Shown here: one piece after another, positions 15,775-24,100 of the stretch
How the letters are laid out: each line of letters opens with the position of its first letter
Position numbering within the stretch: position 1 is the first letter of the stretch
Source: CAZBJJ01 sp964492245
Lineage (GTDB): Bacteria; Spirochaetota; Spirochaetia; Treponematales; Breznakiellaceae
Assembly (NCBI GenBank): GCA_964492245.1
Contig: CAZBJJ010000018.1
Span: forward strand, 1 to 34,820
DNA length: 34,820 nt
Direction of reading: 5' to 3'
The notes under the pieces: model-generated
Database searches by the model: none
The model's input: the letters and a program-made list of their open reading frames with translations, nothing else
Told to the model about the DNA's origin: nothing
Program-made: the position numbers and the translations under genes

Positions 15775-16944
15775 ATGATGTTACGTTCAGATTATTATAG
15801 CGACCAGCAGTGGAGCCGGTTTATGGCGGCTGCCGAAGACAAAGAGACTCCCTTTATTTTAATTGACCTCTCAATACTCGAAGAAAATTATAGGCGTTTG
15901 GCAGAGGCCTTTCCCTTTGCCCAGCAATATTACGCCGTAAAAGCCAATCCAGCCCCCGAGGTACTCTGCCTTTTGCGGGACCTCGGCTCCTCCTTCGATT
16001 TAGCATCGCGCTGGGAGTTAGATCGCGTTCTCAGCTTGGGCCTAACGGCCGACCGGCTTTCGTATGGGAACACCATTAAAAAAGCTACGGATGTCGCCTA
16101 TTTTTACGAGAAAGGGGTGCGAATGTTCGCCACCGACAGCCGGGCCGATCTGCACAATATTGCCTCAAAGGCCCCCGGTTCTAAGGTCTATGTGCGCATT
16201 TTAATCGAGGGCTCGGACACGGCCGACTGGCCCTTAAGCCGAAAATTTGGCTGCCACCCCGATATGGCCTACAGCCTTATGCTCGAGGCCCGAAGTCTGG
16301 GTCTTATACCCTGGGGCATCAGTTTCCATGTGGGGAGCCAACAGCGGGACATTGGCCAGTGGGACGAGGCAATTGCCAAGACCTTTTATCTGTTCCGCTC
16401 CCTGGAAGAGGAAGAGGGCATTAAGCTGGGCATGATAAACATGGGCGGGGGCTTGCCGGCAAACTACACAACGCCCGTACACGAACTGGGCGTCTACGCA
16501 AAGGAAATAACGCGCTATTTAATCGAAGACTTTGGCGACGATATGCCCCTTATTATTATGGAACCCGGCCGCTCGCTGGTTGGCAACGCGGGTGTCCTTG
16601 TAAGCGAGGTCATCCTGGTTGCCCGCAAAAACAATACCTCCCTGCAGCGCTGGGTATATACCGATGTGGGCAAATTCAATGGTCTTATCGAGACCCTGGA
16701 AGAATCTATAAAATATCCGGTTGTCAGCGATCACGACATACAGTCGAAGGAGGGGGAGGTAATTTTAGCCGGTCCCACCTGCGACAGCATGGATATAATG
16801 TACGAAAAAAGTCACTACCAGCTGCCATTGAGCCTTATTTCTGGCGACAAGCTCTACTGGCTTTCGACTGGCGCCTATACCTCAAGCTATGCCTCGGTAG
16901 AGTTCAATGGCTTCCCGCCCATTAAGACCTATTTTATTGATTGA
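15775..16944 (+). CDS. PLP-dependent ornithine/lysine decarboxylase (alanine-racemase fold)
   Basis: The 389-residue product belongs to the group IV decarboxylases (ornithine, lysine, diaminopimelate). QQYYAVKANP holds the PLP lysine K56; HVGSQQ, MGGGLPA, MEPGRSLVGNAG and GPTCDSMD (C336) follow in family order. GPTCDS with the catalytic Cys favours ornithine or lysine over diaminopimelate decarboxylation, giving putrescine or cadaverine; the choice between them cannot be made here. AGGAG at 15764-15768 fixes the start at ATG 15775 (a second ATG follows at once); the frame upstream only reads through the tRNA. No clear promoter exists between the tRNA terminator and the gene, so read-through from tRNA-Phe may contribute to its expression. 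Confidence 0.85.
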   Translation: MMLRSDYYSDQQWSRFMAAAEDKETPFILIDLSILEENYRRLAEAFPFAQQYYAVKANPAPEVLCLLRDLGSSFDLASRWELDRVLSLGLTADRLSYGNTIKKATDVAYFYEKGVRMFATDSRADLHNIASKAPGSKVYVRILIEGSDTADWPLSRKFGCHPDMAYSLMLEARSLGLIPWGISFHVGSQQRDIGQWDEAIAKTFYLFRSLEEEEGIKLGMINMGGGLPANYTTPVHELGVYAKEITRYLIEDFGDDMPLIIMEPGRSLVGNAGVLVSEVILVARKNNTSLQRWVYTDVGKFNGLIETLEESIKYPVVSDHDIQSKEGEVILAGPTCDSMDIMYEKSHYQLPLSLISGDKLYWLSTGAYTSSYASVEFNGFPPIKTYFID

Positions 16945-16952
16945 TACGTGCA

Positions 16953-17033
16953 CGCGAACCTTCGCGCACGCGAACGTTCGCGCACGCGAAGGTTCGCGCA
17001 CGCGCGAGCTAGCGTTTGCGAGCTAGCGCTCGC
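16953..17033. repeat. Palindromic tandem array between decarboxylase and infA
   Basis: Three 16-bp units (16953-16968, 16969-16984, 16985-17000) read CGCGAA-NN-TTCGCGCA with central CC, CG and GG. Unit 2 is a perfect 14-bp palindrome, and the cores of units 1 and 3 are exact reverse complements, so the block could fold into one long hairpin or three small ones. Two copies of GCGAGCTAGCG (17004-17014, 17018-17028) follow, and CTCGC completes an inverted repeat to 17033. The infA stop codon lies inside the second copy. It may act as a bidirectional terminator or mRNA stabiliser; no T tract follows on either side. Confidence 0.85.
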
Positions 17034-17247
17034 GGTAGGTAATTCGCCCGCGGCTTAAGTCGTAGGGAGAAAGAGCTACGCGTACTCGGTCGCCAGGGAC
17101 AATCTTTATATAGTGTTTACGCATTTTTCCCGAAAGATAGGCCAGTATAAGATGCCCCTTTTGTTGGTCCAGTTCAACCCTGAACATGGTGTTAGGCAGT
17201 GCTTCCCGTACTACGCCTTCTACTTCGATTGCTTCCTCTTTCGCCAC
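17023..17247 (-). CDS. infA: Translation initiation factor IF-1
   Basis: The 74-residue S1/OB-fold protein is unmistakable: AKEEAIEVEGVVREALPNTM, SGKMRKHYIKIVPGDRV and LSPYDLSRGRITYR. IF-1 binds the 30S A site during initiation. The start is GTG at 17247-17245, supported by AAGGAG (17258-17253) five bases upstream and by the normal IF-1 N terminus. The loop DQQKGHLILAYLSG is slightly divergent. The last codons and stop run into the palindromic array. It is monocistronic and divergent from the DksA-like gene, with a good promoter (TTGACA-N17-TAGCAT). Confidence 0.97.
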   Translation of the reverse strand: MAKEEAIEVEGVVREALPNTMFRVELDQQKGHLILAYLSGKMRKHYIKIVPGDRVRVALSPYDLSRGRITYRER

Positions 17248-17307
17248 AGATACTCCTTAAAAAAAATTATCAGCAAAAATTTGCATTCATATTCCGTATT
17301 TACTATA

Positions 17308-17336
17308 ATGCTATATTTATGGATAGTCTTTGTCAA
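17308..17336 (-). promoter_or_regulatory. Promoter of infA
   Basis: On the minus strand TTGACA (17336-17331), a 17-bp spacer and TAGCAT (17313-17308) give a start near 17301 and a leader of about 55 nt. It is back to back with a TTGACA for the divergent gene 15 bp away. Confidence 0.7.
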
Positions 17337-17351
17337 CATAACTACAAAGGC

Positions 17352-17380
17352 TTGACAAATTTAGCCCATTCCGGCATTGT
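17352..17380 (+). promoter_or_regulatory. Candidate promoter of the DksA-like gene
   Basis: A perfect TTGACA (17352-17357) is followed after 17 bp by CATTGT (17375-17380), a poor -10. It sits at a suitable distance from ATG 17421. Confidence 0.4.
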
Positions 17381-17420
17381 ACGCGGGCAAAAGCATCACT
17401 ATTGGAGATGGGGGGTCTAT

Positions 17421-17777
17421 ATGGATCAGGATTTCATTCAAAAGATGAAAGGCTCTCTGGAAGAATTAAAGAACGAAATTATCGACAAGCTAAAAGTTGG
17501 CAGCGAAGATTTCAGAGAAATTGTCGATGGCATCGAGGCAAAGGACGAGGTCGACAAGGCCTCGGACGATATCGACCGCAAAATGCTCGAAACACTCGGC
17601 GCGCAGGATATTAAACGCATGCGGCTTATCGATTCTGCCCTTACCCGCATTGAACAGGGGAAATATGGCCTGTGTATGAAATGCAACAAAAAAATTCCCA
17701 CCGAGCGACTGGAAGCAATTCCCTATGCTCTTATGTGCATCGAATGCAAAACGGGCGACGAACGGCGAAATCGCTAG
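17421..17777 (+). CDS. DksA/TraR-family C4 zinc-finger protein
   Basis: The 118-residue protein has a helical N-terminal two thirds (probable coiled coil, rich in Glu/Asp/Lys) and a C-terminal C4 zinc finger CMKC...CIEC, the DksA/TraR layout. Family members enter the RNA polymerase secondary channel and tune transcription, often with ppGpp. The segment DEVDKASDDIDRKM is like the coiled-coil part of this family. The upstream reading frame to 17199 is rejected: ATG 17421 follows GGAGATGGGGGG and starts the coiled coil. It is shorter than E. coli DksA (151) and closer to spirochaete and Gram-positive members. It is followed by a convergent phosphatase gene 16 bp away. Confidence 0.88.
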   Translation: MDQDFIQKMKGSLEELKNEIIDKLKVGSEDFREIVDGIEAKDEVDKASDDIDRKMLETLGAQDIKRMRLIDSALTRIEQGKYGLCMKCNKKIPTERLEAIPYALMCIECKTGDERRNR

Positions 17778-17793
17778 ATACAATGGAGTGCGG

Positions 17794-18924
17794 CTAGCCG
17801 TCGCGCTCTATTAAAATGGCGCTGATATCGTCTTCTAGTTCCCCAAAAGCCTTGCGCCTCTTTAAATTCATATAGAGCTCTTCTAAATCCCTTCCGCCAT
17901 CGGCAAAAAAGCCGACAAGGCCCTCCATCCCAAAGGGCGTGTCGGACATATCGGTGGCCTCGTAAATGCCATCGGAGGCCAGAATCATTATGTCGCCGGG
18001 ACCTAGGTGAATCGATTGCTCATTAAAATGTGCGCCATCTATCATGCCTATCATAAAAGAGCGCTCCTGAATTGGCTCGGGCACAAGAACCCCCTCTCGA
18101 GACTTAAAAATAAGGGCAGTGGGGTGACCGGCACTTGCAAAATAGCCATCGCCACTGGTTGGGTCTAAAACAACAATCGAGGCGGTAAGATAATAGCCAT
18201 CGACGGTGGCAGTGTTGCAAAAATTGTGGTTAATTGTTTCAAGCATAAGGGCGGGGGAGTAGGTATCCCTGATGCTGGCGTGGAAGAGAGTTTTGTAAAT
18301 CATAGAAAAGAGGGCCGCCGAAATACCATGGCCAGTGGCATCGGCACTGGTGGCAACAAGCAGGCCGGTATCGGTTTGGAAGGCTTCCACAAAGTCTCCG
18401 CCAGTTATTTCCAGCGAATGAAAGAGGGTCTCAACTCTAAAAACACCAATATTAAATGGCTTGGTGGTTACCATATGCTTTTGAATTTCGCCGGCCAGCT
18501 TCATCTGTGCATATTCCTCGCTCATATCGCGGAATACCGCAACTGAGCCCAAAATGTGCCCTTCTGCATTTTTAAAGGGCGAAAGAGAGAGCTTTACGGG
18601 AATTTCTAGACCCATACGCGAATGCAAAAACACATAGTGGGGATACAGGCCCGAAAAACCCCCAGAAAGCGCATAGCTAAGGGGGCAAAGCCCCGTAGAA
18701 CAGAGAATATTGCCACTGGAATCGCGTTTGCACAGGGGACCAAGGCTTTTGCAAGACTGGCCCACCAGCTCTTCTGCAGTATATTTTAAAATTTTTTCGG
18801 CCCCCCTGCTCCAATAGAGAATGGTATAATTTCTATCAGTTACAAAGACCCCATCGGGCAATTGCTCCAGAATTTGCCCAGTATCTATCGGTGCTATTGG
18901 GATATCATTGCTCTCATGTTCCAT
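17794..18924 (-). CDS. PAS domain-SpoIIE/RsbU-type PP2C serine phosphatase
   Basis: The 376-residue soluble protein has an N-terminal PAS domain (about 15-130; LEQLPDGVFVTDRNYTILYW) and a C-terminal PPM/SpoIIE phosphatase domain with the metal-site motifs GGDFVEAF, ADATGHGISAAL, ASAGHP and the terminal DDISAIL. Such enzymes dephosphorylate anti-anti-sigma (STAS) proteins in partner-switching pathways. The PAS domain carries five cysteines within about 25 residues (CKSLGPLCKRDSSGNILC, then CPL), a pattern seen in some redox or metal-binding PAS domains. No anti-sigma or STAS gene is nearby. There is no Shine-Dalgarno; TATACT ends 5 nt before the ATG (18935-18930), so it may be leaderless. Confidence 0.9.
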   Translation of the reverse strand: MEHESNDIPIAPIDTGQILEQLPDGVFVTDRNYTILYWSRGAEKILKYTAEELVGQSCKSLGPLCKRDSSGNILCSTGLCPLSYALSGGFSGLYPHYVFLHSRMGLEIPVKLSLSPFKNAEGHILGSVAVFRDMSEEYAQMKLAGEIQKHMVTTKPFNIGVFRVETLFHSLEITGGDFVEAFQTDTGLLVATSADATGHGISAALFSMIYKTLFHASIRDTYSPALMLETINHNFCNTATVDGYYLTASIVVLDPTSGDGYFASAGHPTALIFKSREGVLVPEPIQERSFMIGMIDGAHFNEQSIHLGPGDIMILASDGIYEATDMSDTPFGMEGLVGFFADGGRDLEELYMNLKRRKAFGELEDDISAILIERDG

Positions 18925-18999
18925 CTTGGAGTATAGTGCCCCTTGTTAAAGTTGGTTTAAATGGCCCACAATAGAATAGCATGTTTTTGGGAGTCTGCC

Positions 19000-19704
19000 A
19001 TGAGTTTGGATGAAAATCGATTAAAAGAGCGAATTGCGACCTATGCGGTCGAAAAATATATTGTAAGTGGCATGAAGCTGGGCTTGGGCACCGGATCCAC
19101 CGCCCTGCCCGCAATTCGCCACATTGGCAAGCTTTTGCAGGGTGGCCAGCTAAAGGCCATAAAAGCTGTCCCAACAAGTTTTCAGAGCCTTATTGCCTGC
19201 GAAGAACAGGGAATACCCGTTTACAGCCTCAATTCCCCCGAAATCGATGGGCAGCTGGATTTGGCAATTGATGGCGCCGACGAAATTGATCCTCAAAAAC
19301 GCCTTATTAAAGGCGGGGGCGGAGCCCTGCTTTTAGAAAAAATTGTAGCCTATAACAGCAATACCTTTATTGTAATTGCCGATTCGCGCAAATTAGTGGA
19401 AAAACTGGGGCCGGGCTTTCCCATTCCCATAGAAGTTGTCCCCGAAGCCAGGCTTTCGGTGGTAAAAAGATTGATAGATTTGGGGGGCCTTCCCGAACTG
19501 CGCCAGGCATTGCGCAAGGCCGGACCCGTAATTACCGACAAGGGCAATATAATTATCGATACGAAATTTCCCAATGCTCCGTCCCCCGAGGAACTGGAAG
19601 CACATCTGGCCGGCATCCCCGGCATTGTGGAAAGCGGCCTTTTTACCGGCATAAGGCCAACATGCTGTATTTCCTATCCCGATGGCCGCATAGAGGACCT
19701 ATAA
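19000..19704 (+). CDS. rpiA: Ribose-5-phosphate isomerase A
   Basis: RpiA interconverts ribose-5-phosphate and ribulose-5-phosphate in the pentose phosphate pathway. The 234-residue product shows the full set of family motifs: MKLGLGTGSTALPAI, DLAIDGADEIDPQ, IKGGGGALLLEKI and IADSRKLVEKLG. ATG 19000 is chosen over 18961 because GGGAG (18989-18993) sits six bases before it and the protein then starts at the normal place. The intergenic region to the divergent phosphatase gene contains TAGAATAGCAT, two overlapping -10-like hexamers, without a well-spaced -35. It probably starts an operon with the next two genes. Confidence 0.96.
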   Translation: MSLDENRLKERIATYAVEKYIVSGMKLGLGTGSTALPAIRHIGKLLQGGQLKAIKAVPTSFQSLIACEEQGIPVYSLNSPEIDGQLDLAIDGADEIDPQKRLIKGGGGALLLEKIVAYNSNTFIVIADSRKLVEKLGPGFPIPIEVVPEARLSVVKRLIDLGGLPELRQALRKAGPVITDKGNIIIDTKFPNAPSPEELEAHLAGIPGIVESGLFTGIRPTCCISYPDGRIEDL

Positions 19705-19706
19705 GA

Positions 19707-20351
19707 ATGGCTGTCAATAAGCATATAAATTTTTTTGAACTCCAAAAGGTCTGCGACAAAGAGGGCTGTCCGGTCTGCCGGCTTATTAGCGACCGAGCCG
19801 ATAGTTATATGGACAACCTCTTGTTCGAACATGTCAGCGACCGCACCTTTCGGGCCCAGCTGCGGGCAGCCGGTGGGTTTTGCAATTATCATTCTCGCCA
19901 TCTGGCCTCCTATCGCGATGGCCTTGCCGTGGCTATTTTAAGCCGAGATATTCTGGAAGACAGAATAGAACACTTTCGGCGGCGCCGGCCCTGGAAGCCC
20001 CGCGGCAAATGCCCCATATGCATGGAAAGGGACCGTATCGAGGTTGAGTATTTAGGGCTTTTGGTGGAATGCAAGGATTCCAGCCAAGAGGCCCGGGAGC
20101 TGCGCCAAGCCTTCGAGGCCAGCGATGGTCTCTGTGCCCCGCATTGGGCTAGACTTTTATCGCTTTTTCGCCTTCCCCCCAGCTGGTTGGTGAATTTTCA
20201 TAAAGAAAAATTCGACCGCCTCATGGAACGCACCCTGCAATTTATCGAGCTCTCTGCCTGGGGGCGGCAGGAGGAATTTCGCAAGCTCTCCAACGAGGAC
20301 CAGCTGGTTTGGAAGGAGCTGGCCGTGGCCCTGCGCGGCAGTGTAGATTAA
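19707..20351 (+). CDS. DUF6062-like cysteine-rich protein
   Basis: The 214-residue protein starts two bases after the rpiA stop, with GAGG at 19693-19696. It contains paired metal-ligand-like motifs in two halves: CPVC then CNYH, and CPIC then CAPH. This CPxC...C(x)2H duplication matches, as far as I recall, DUF6062, a family of unknown function found in spirochaetes and Firmicutes. Zinc binding is an inference from the motifs. There is no signal peptide or membrane segment. Coupling with rpiA and a methyltransferase gives no clear functional clue. The open frame upstream of 19707 only overlaps rpiA. Confidence 0.7.
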   Translation: MAVNKHINFFELQKVCDKEGCPVCRLISDRADSYMDNLLFEHVSDRTFRAQLRAAGGFCNYHSRHLASYRDGLAVAILSRDILEDRIEHFRRRRPWKPRGKCPICMERDRIEVEYLGLLVECKDSSQEARELRQAFEASDGLCAPHWARLLSLFRLPPSWLVNFHKEKFDRLMERTLQFIELSAWGRQEEFRKLSNEDQLVWKELAVALRGSVD

Positions 20352-20358
20352 AATAGCC

Positions 20359-21120
20359 GTGTCCCACAGCGAATGGTTTGCCGAAGCGGCCTTTTGGGAG
20401 CACTTTGCCCCCATCATGTTCGAAAGTGAACGCTGGGCCGAGGCCCCCACCGTAGTAGATGCCATCGAAACCCTCGCCTTACGGCATCCCGGCGCAGCGG
20501 TCTTGGACCTCTGTTGCGGTATGGGTCGCACGGCTGTGGAGTTTGCCCGCCGTGGCTATACCGTCTGTGGGGTGGATATTACGCCGAGCTATTTAACTGC
20601 TGCAGCCGAATATGCCGGCGACCTTTCTTTGGAACTTGTCCACGCCGATGCCCGCTCCTTTGTGCGCCCCGCAGCCTTCGACCTCGTGGTAAATCTTTAT
20701 AATTCCTTTGGATATTTTGATACCATACAGGATGATGCCCTTCTCGTGCGCAATGCAGCTGCCAGCCTGAAACCCGGGGGCAGCCTTATTGTGGAAATGC
20801 TGGGCAAAGAAATTGCGGTACGCGAATTTACCGCGGGCGAAGAGTTTTCGCGCAATGGTTTTAATGTGCGCACAAGGTACCAGGTGGTAGACAGCTGGGC
20901 CGGCTTGCAAAACACCTGGCGCATCGAGGGCAATGGAAAGGTTTTTGAGCGCAGCTTTGTGCAGCGTATGTATGCTGGTACCGAACTGCGCCAGCTGTTT
21001 TTAGAAAACGGCTTTAAAGAAGTGGCCCTATACGGCGAGTGGGACGGCAGCCCCTATGACGAAAGCGCCCGTGTGCTTATCGCACACGCGTGTACCCATA
21101 ATACACGCGTGTGCTCATAA
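20359..21120 (+). CDS. Class I SAM-dependent methyltransferase
   Basis: The 253-residue Rossmann methyltransferase has motif I VLDLCCGMGRTAVEFARRGY with the acidic residue in GVDITPSYL, and later FDLVVNLYNSFGYF and LKPGGSLIVEMLG. The substrate is unknown. The start is GTG 20359, eight bases after the preceding stop, without a clear Shine-Dalgarno; the N-terminal EWFAEAAFWEHFAPIMFESERW fits close relatives, while ATG 20416 would remove it. The last dozen residues (HACTHNTRVCS) are encoded by a palindromic tandem repeat, so the natural C terminus has apparently been extended or replaced by the repeat. Confidence 0.85.
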   Translation: MSHSEWFAEAAFWEHFAPIMFESERWAEAPTVVDAIETLALRHPGAAVLDLCCGMGRTAVEFARRGYTVCGVDITPSYLTAAAEYAGDLSLELVHADARSFVRPAAFDLVVNLYNSFGYFDTIQDDALLVRNAAASLKPGGSLIVEMLGKEIAVREFTAGEEFSRNGFNVRTRYQVVDSWAGLQNTWRIEGNGKVFERSFVQRMYAGTELRQLFLENGFKEVALYGEWDGSPYDESARVLIAHACTHNTRVCS

Positions 21121-21140
21121 TACACGCGTGTACTCATAAT
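21084..21140. repeat. 19-bp tandem repeat with ACACGCGTGT palindromes
   Basis: Three 19-bp units (21084-21102, 21103-21121, 21122-21140) read ACACGCGTGT-NC-YC-ATAAT, each starting with a perfect 10-bp palindrome. A partial ACAC follows. The first two units code for the methyltransferase C terminus and its stop. Confidence 0.85.
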
Positions 21141-21163
21141 ACACTTTTGTATTATGAGCACAC
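21128..21163. terminator. Large hairpin closing the 19-bp repeat array
   Basis: GTGTACTCATAATAC (21128-21142) pairs with GTATTATGAGCACAC (21149-21163) at 14 of 15 positions around ACTTTT. The right arm is also an exact 15-bp complement of 21109-21123. It lies between the convergent methyltransferase and OmpA-like genes and probably blocks or processes both transcripts. No T tract follows directly, so classic intrinsic termination is uncertain. Confidence 0.5.
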
Positions 21164-21197
21164 GGCGCTCTTAACTGCAGTCCGCTTTTTTAACGGC

Positions 21198-24100
21198 CTA
21201 TTTTATCAAAATAAATTCAACTCTCCGGTTTTTCCACCAGTTATCGCGGTCCTTGTGCGCAATTACCGGGCTTGTGCCCCCCATGCCAATATAGGAAAGG
21301 CGGTTTTTATCCACTCCAAATTCGATAAGTTTTTCCATTACCGCCTGGGCACGCGCCTCGCTTAAGGGCTTAAGAAGCTCTTTTTCCTCGTTTGCGGTGA
21401 GCGACACCGGGTTTGCATGGCCTTCTACCACAATTTTGTAGTCGCGGAACTTGTTTAAAATAGTGGCAATGCGCCTTAGCACCCTTTCGTTGTTGCTAAT
21501 TGTTTCGGCGGGCAGCCCTTTAAAGTCGTTGGCATTTTCGCGGAATATAATCGACGGCACCTGAATGCGCAACTGATTGCCCACACGTAGAACGAGGACA
21601 TCTATGCCAATTGTTTTGCGCAGCTCACTCGCATTGCCCACCGCGTCCTGGGCTTTAAACACAACCTGGTAATCGGTTGCACTTTGAACAAGCTCGCCCT
21701 TATTGGATTTGCCGTCCCAGACAATTTTTTCGCTGGGGCTCCCTGTCCCCTGTATCTGCCAGAAGAGCTTATCACCTGGTTCATAGACTTCCAGGCTCCA
21801 GGCCTCTATGGGCGATGCATCCTGAATACCAAGCATAATAAAGAGCTCGTCCTCTATGCCATCGTTGTCGGGCGAGAAATATTCTGGGCTCGAAGCAAAG
21901 GAGAGCTCTGGAGCGGTGGTGTCCAGCACAATTGCAGTTACCTCTGCCACCGAAACATCGCCTTTCAGGTAATTCACTTCCAGGCGCGCCCTGTACTGCC
22001 CATCCTTAATAGCACCCTTGGCATCCTTGCCATCCCAGATAAGTTTTTGCGGAATGCCCTCGCCGGCCTTCTCGCGCAGGTCAATAGCCAGTTTGCCGGT
22101 GGAATCGAGTATTTCCAACTTCCAGCTCTCTATACCATTTCGGTTGTTTATAATTGGCGTAAGGGTAAGGCTATTTGGCCTGCCCTTTGGCAGGGGCGCA
22201 AAGGCCGGGGCACTGGAGGTTAAAAACACCTTGGTGCTGGAGGTATCCAGACTGATATTTTCAATGCTAGCGCTGGTCCTATTGCCGGCGGGGTCGGTGG
22301 ACTGCACCACAAAGCGATACCTTCCATCGGGGGCAAGGTTGCCCACTCGGTCGTTACCATCCCACTCAATATTGGGGGCCTGGCCGGTCCACTTCCACTG
22401 GCGCAGGCTCGTATTTGCCGCATTTAGAATTTCGGCCGTCCACGAATCCTTGCCAGGGGTGCGAATAGTAAAGGGCAGGCTGTCCTTTCGGCCATCGCCA
22501 TTGGGCGAGAAGATGGTCCATTTGGCACCGAGCTCAAGCTCGGGGGCGACGGTGTCCACCACAAAGGCCTCGCTGCGGGCCTCGGGGCGGTTGCCGGCAC
22601 GGTAGTTCATATTCATCAAAACCGAATATGCACCATCGCTCACCAGTTTTCCGCTGGCATCCCTGCCATCCCAAAGCTGTGGTTTTGGGGCAGTGTTTCG
22701 ACCTTCGAAAACCCGTACTTCCTGTTCGCGGGCATTTACAATGGCCATGCGCCAGGACTCGATGCCATCTATCACCTTAAACTGAGGGCTAATAGTAATT
22801 GTGTCCATTGAGCCATCGCCATTGGGCGAGAAGGCCTCGCGGTTGGCCGTAACCATTAAGGGCGTGTCGGCGGTGGAGAGCTCAAAGACAATGCTATTGC
22901 TTTCGCCCACGTTGCCCGCTCGGTCGGTGGCCCTCATGGAGTATTCGTATTCACCGTCTGGGGCCAGGGCACCCTGATCGTTGCGCCCATTCCACTGGAG
23001 CAGGCGGGGCACCTCGCCTTCGAAGCTGTAGGTCTTTGTGGGCGCTGCAGAGCTGGAACTGCCCAGCCGCCGTATTTCCCCCGTCCAAAGCCATTCCTCG
23101 CTGGCTTTTTGGTCAATGTCCATCGTATCCAGAACGCCGTCGCCATTTGGCGAAAAAGCTGTGTGCTTTGCGCTAAGGTTTGCCGTGGGGGCCGTTATAT
23201 CTAAGGCGAAGGCGGGCGAAAGGGCATGTGGCTCGCTGCCATTTTGATAGACCACCGTAAATTTGGCTCGATAACTGCCCTCGGGAAGGGCCTTTCCCCT
23301 ATCGTCCCTTCCATCAAGTGAAATTTCGCGGGGAATACTTCCTGTCGCTCCCAGTGTTTTTTGGACAATGTTTTTGCCGTCTAAAACTTCCAGCTTCCAA
23401 GTCTGGGCTCCGCTGGTCTGTGGCACCTGCGGATATAGCACAAGAAAGTCTTTTACGCCATCGCCATTGGGCGAGAAATAGGGGTCGTTAATTAAAATAT
23501 TTACTACCGGTTGTTCGGTGTTTACTATTATATTCTCCAGGCTGGCCCTACATTCGTTTGCGGCCCTATCGATGCTCTGGGCCATAAAGCGGTATACGCC
23601 ATCGGCTACAATCTGCCCAGAGTCGTTTTTGCCATCCCAGATGATAGGGGACGGCGAGCCATCAATTATATCGAAAGATCGCACAGGGGTGCCTGCGGCA
23701 TCTTCGACAGAGAGCGTCCAAAGCTCTTCGTGCGAGCCCGAGAGGTTTATAGCAAAGCTGTCCTTATTGCCATCGCCATCGGGCGAAAATATATGCAGAT
23801 CCTCTTTTGGGCCCTCTATGGCAATGCGGGGAGGCGCGGTATCGATGTGGAAATAATAGCTTTCGCTGGTGCGGCTATTGCCATTGTCGTCGGTGGCACT
23901 GATGGTAAAATAATAGGTCCCATCGCTGGCAAGTTCGCCATTGTCATAAAAACCATCCCAGCGCAATTGTTCGGGAATATCCACCCCCGATTTTACATCG
24001 GTCAGGCGCGCAAAGAAGTCTTTAAAGCCCTCGTTCTCTGGCCGGCGCTCTTTATTTTGAATGCTGTGGACTAATTCTCCCTGCTCGTTGTAAATATCGA

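Noticed and set aside
16953..17033. CRISPR-like repeats here and at 21084-21140
   Set aside because: Units are directly contiguous with no unique spacers, and no cas gene is present; they are palindromic tandem arrays.
17199..17420. Extended start of the DksA-like protein
   Set aside because: The extra frame overlaps the divergent infA gene and both promoters, and its translation does not look like protein; ATG 17421 has a ribosome site.
23511..24074. 187-residue plus-strand ORF opposite the giant OmpA-like gene (with others at 21684-22223 and 22018-22605)
   Set aside because: They lie entirely inside the repeat-rich minus-strand gene, have no ribosome sites and repeat the antisense of FSPNGDG units; they are shadows.
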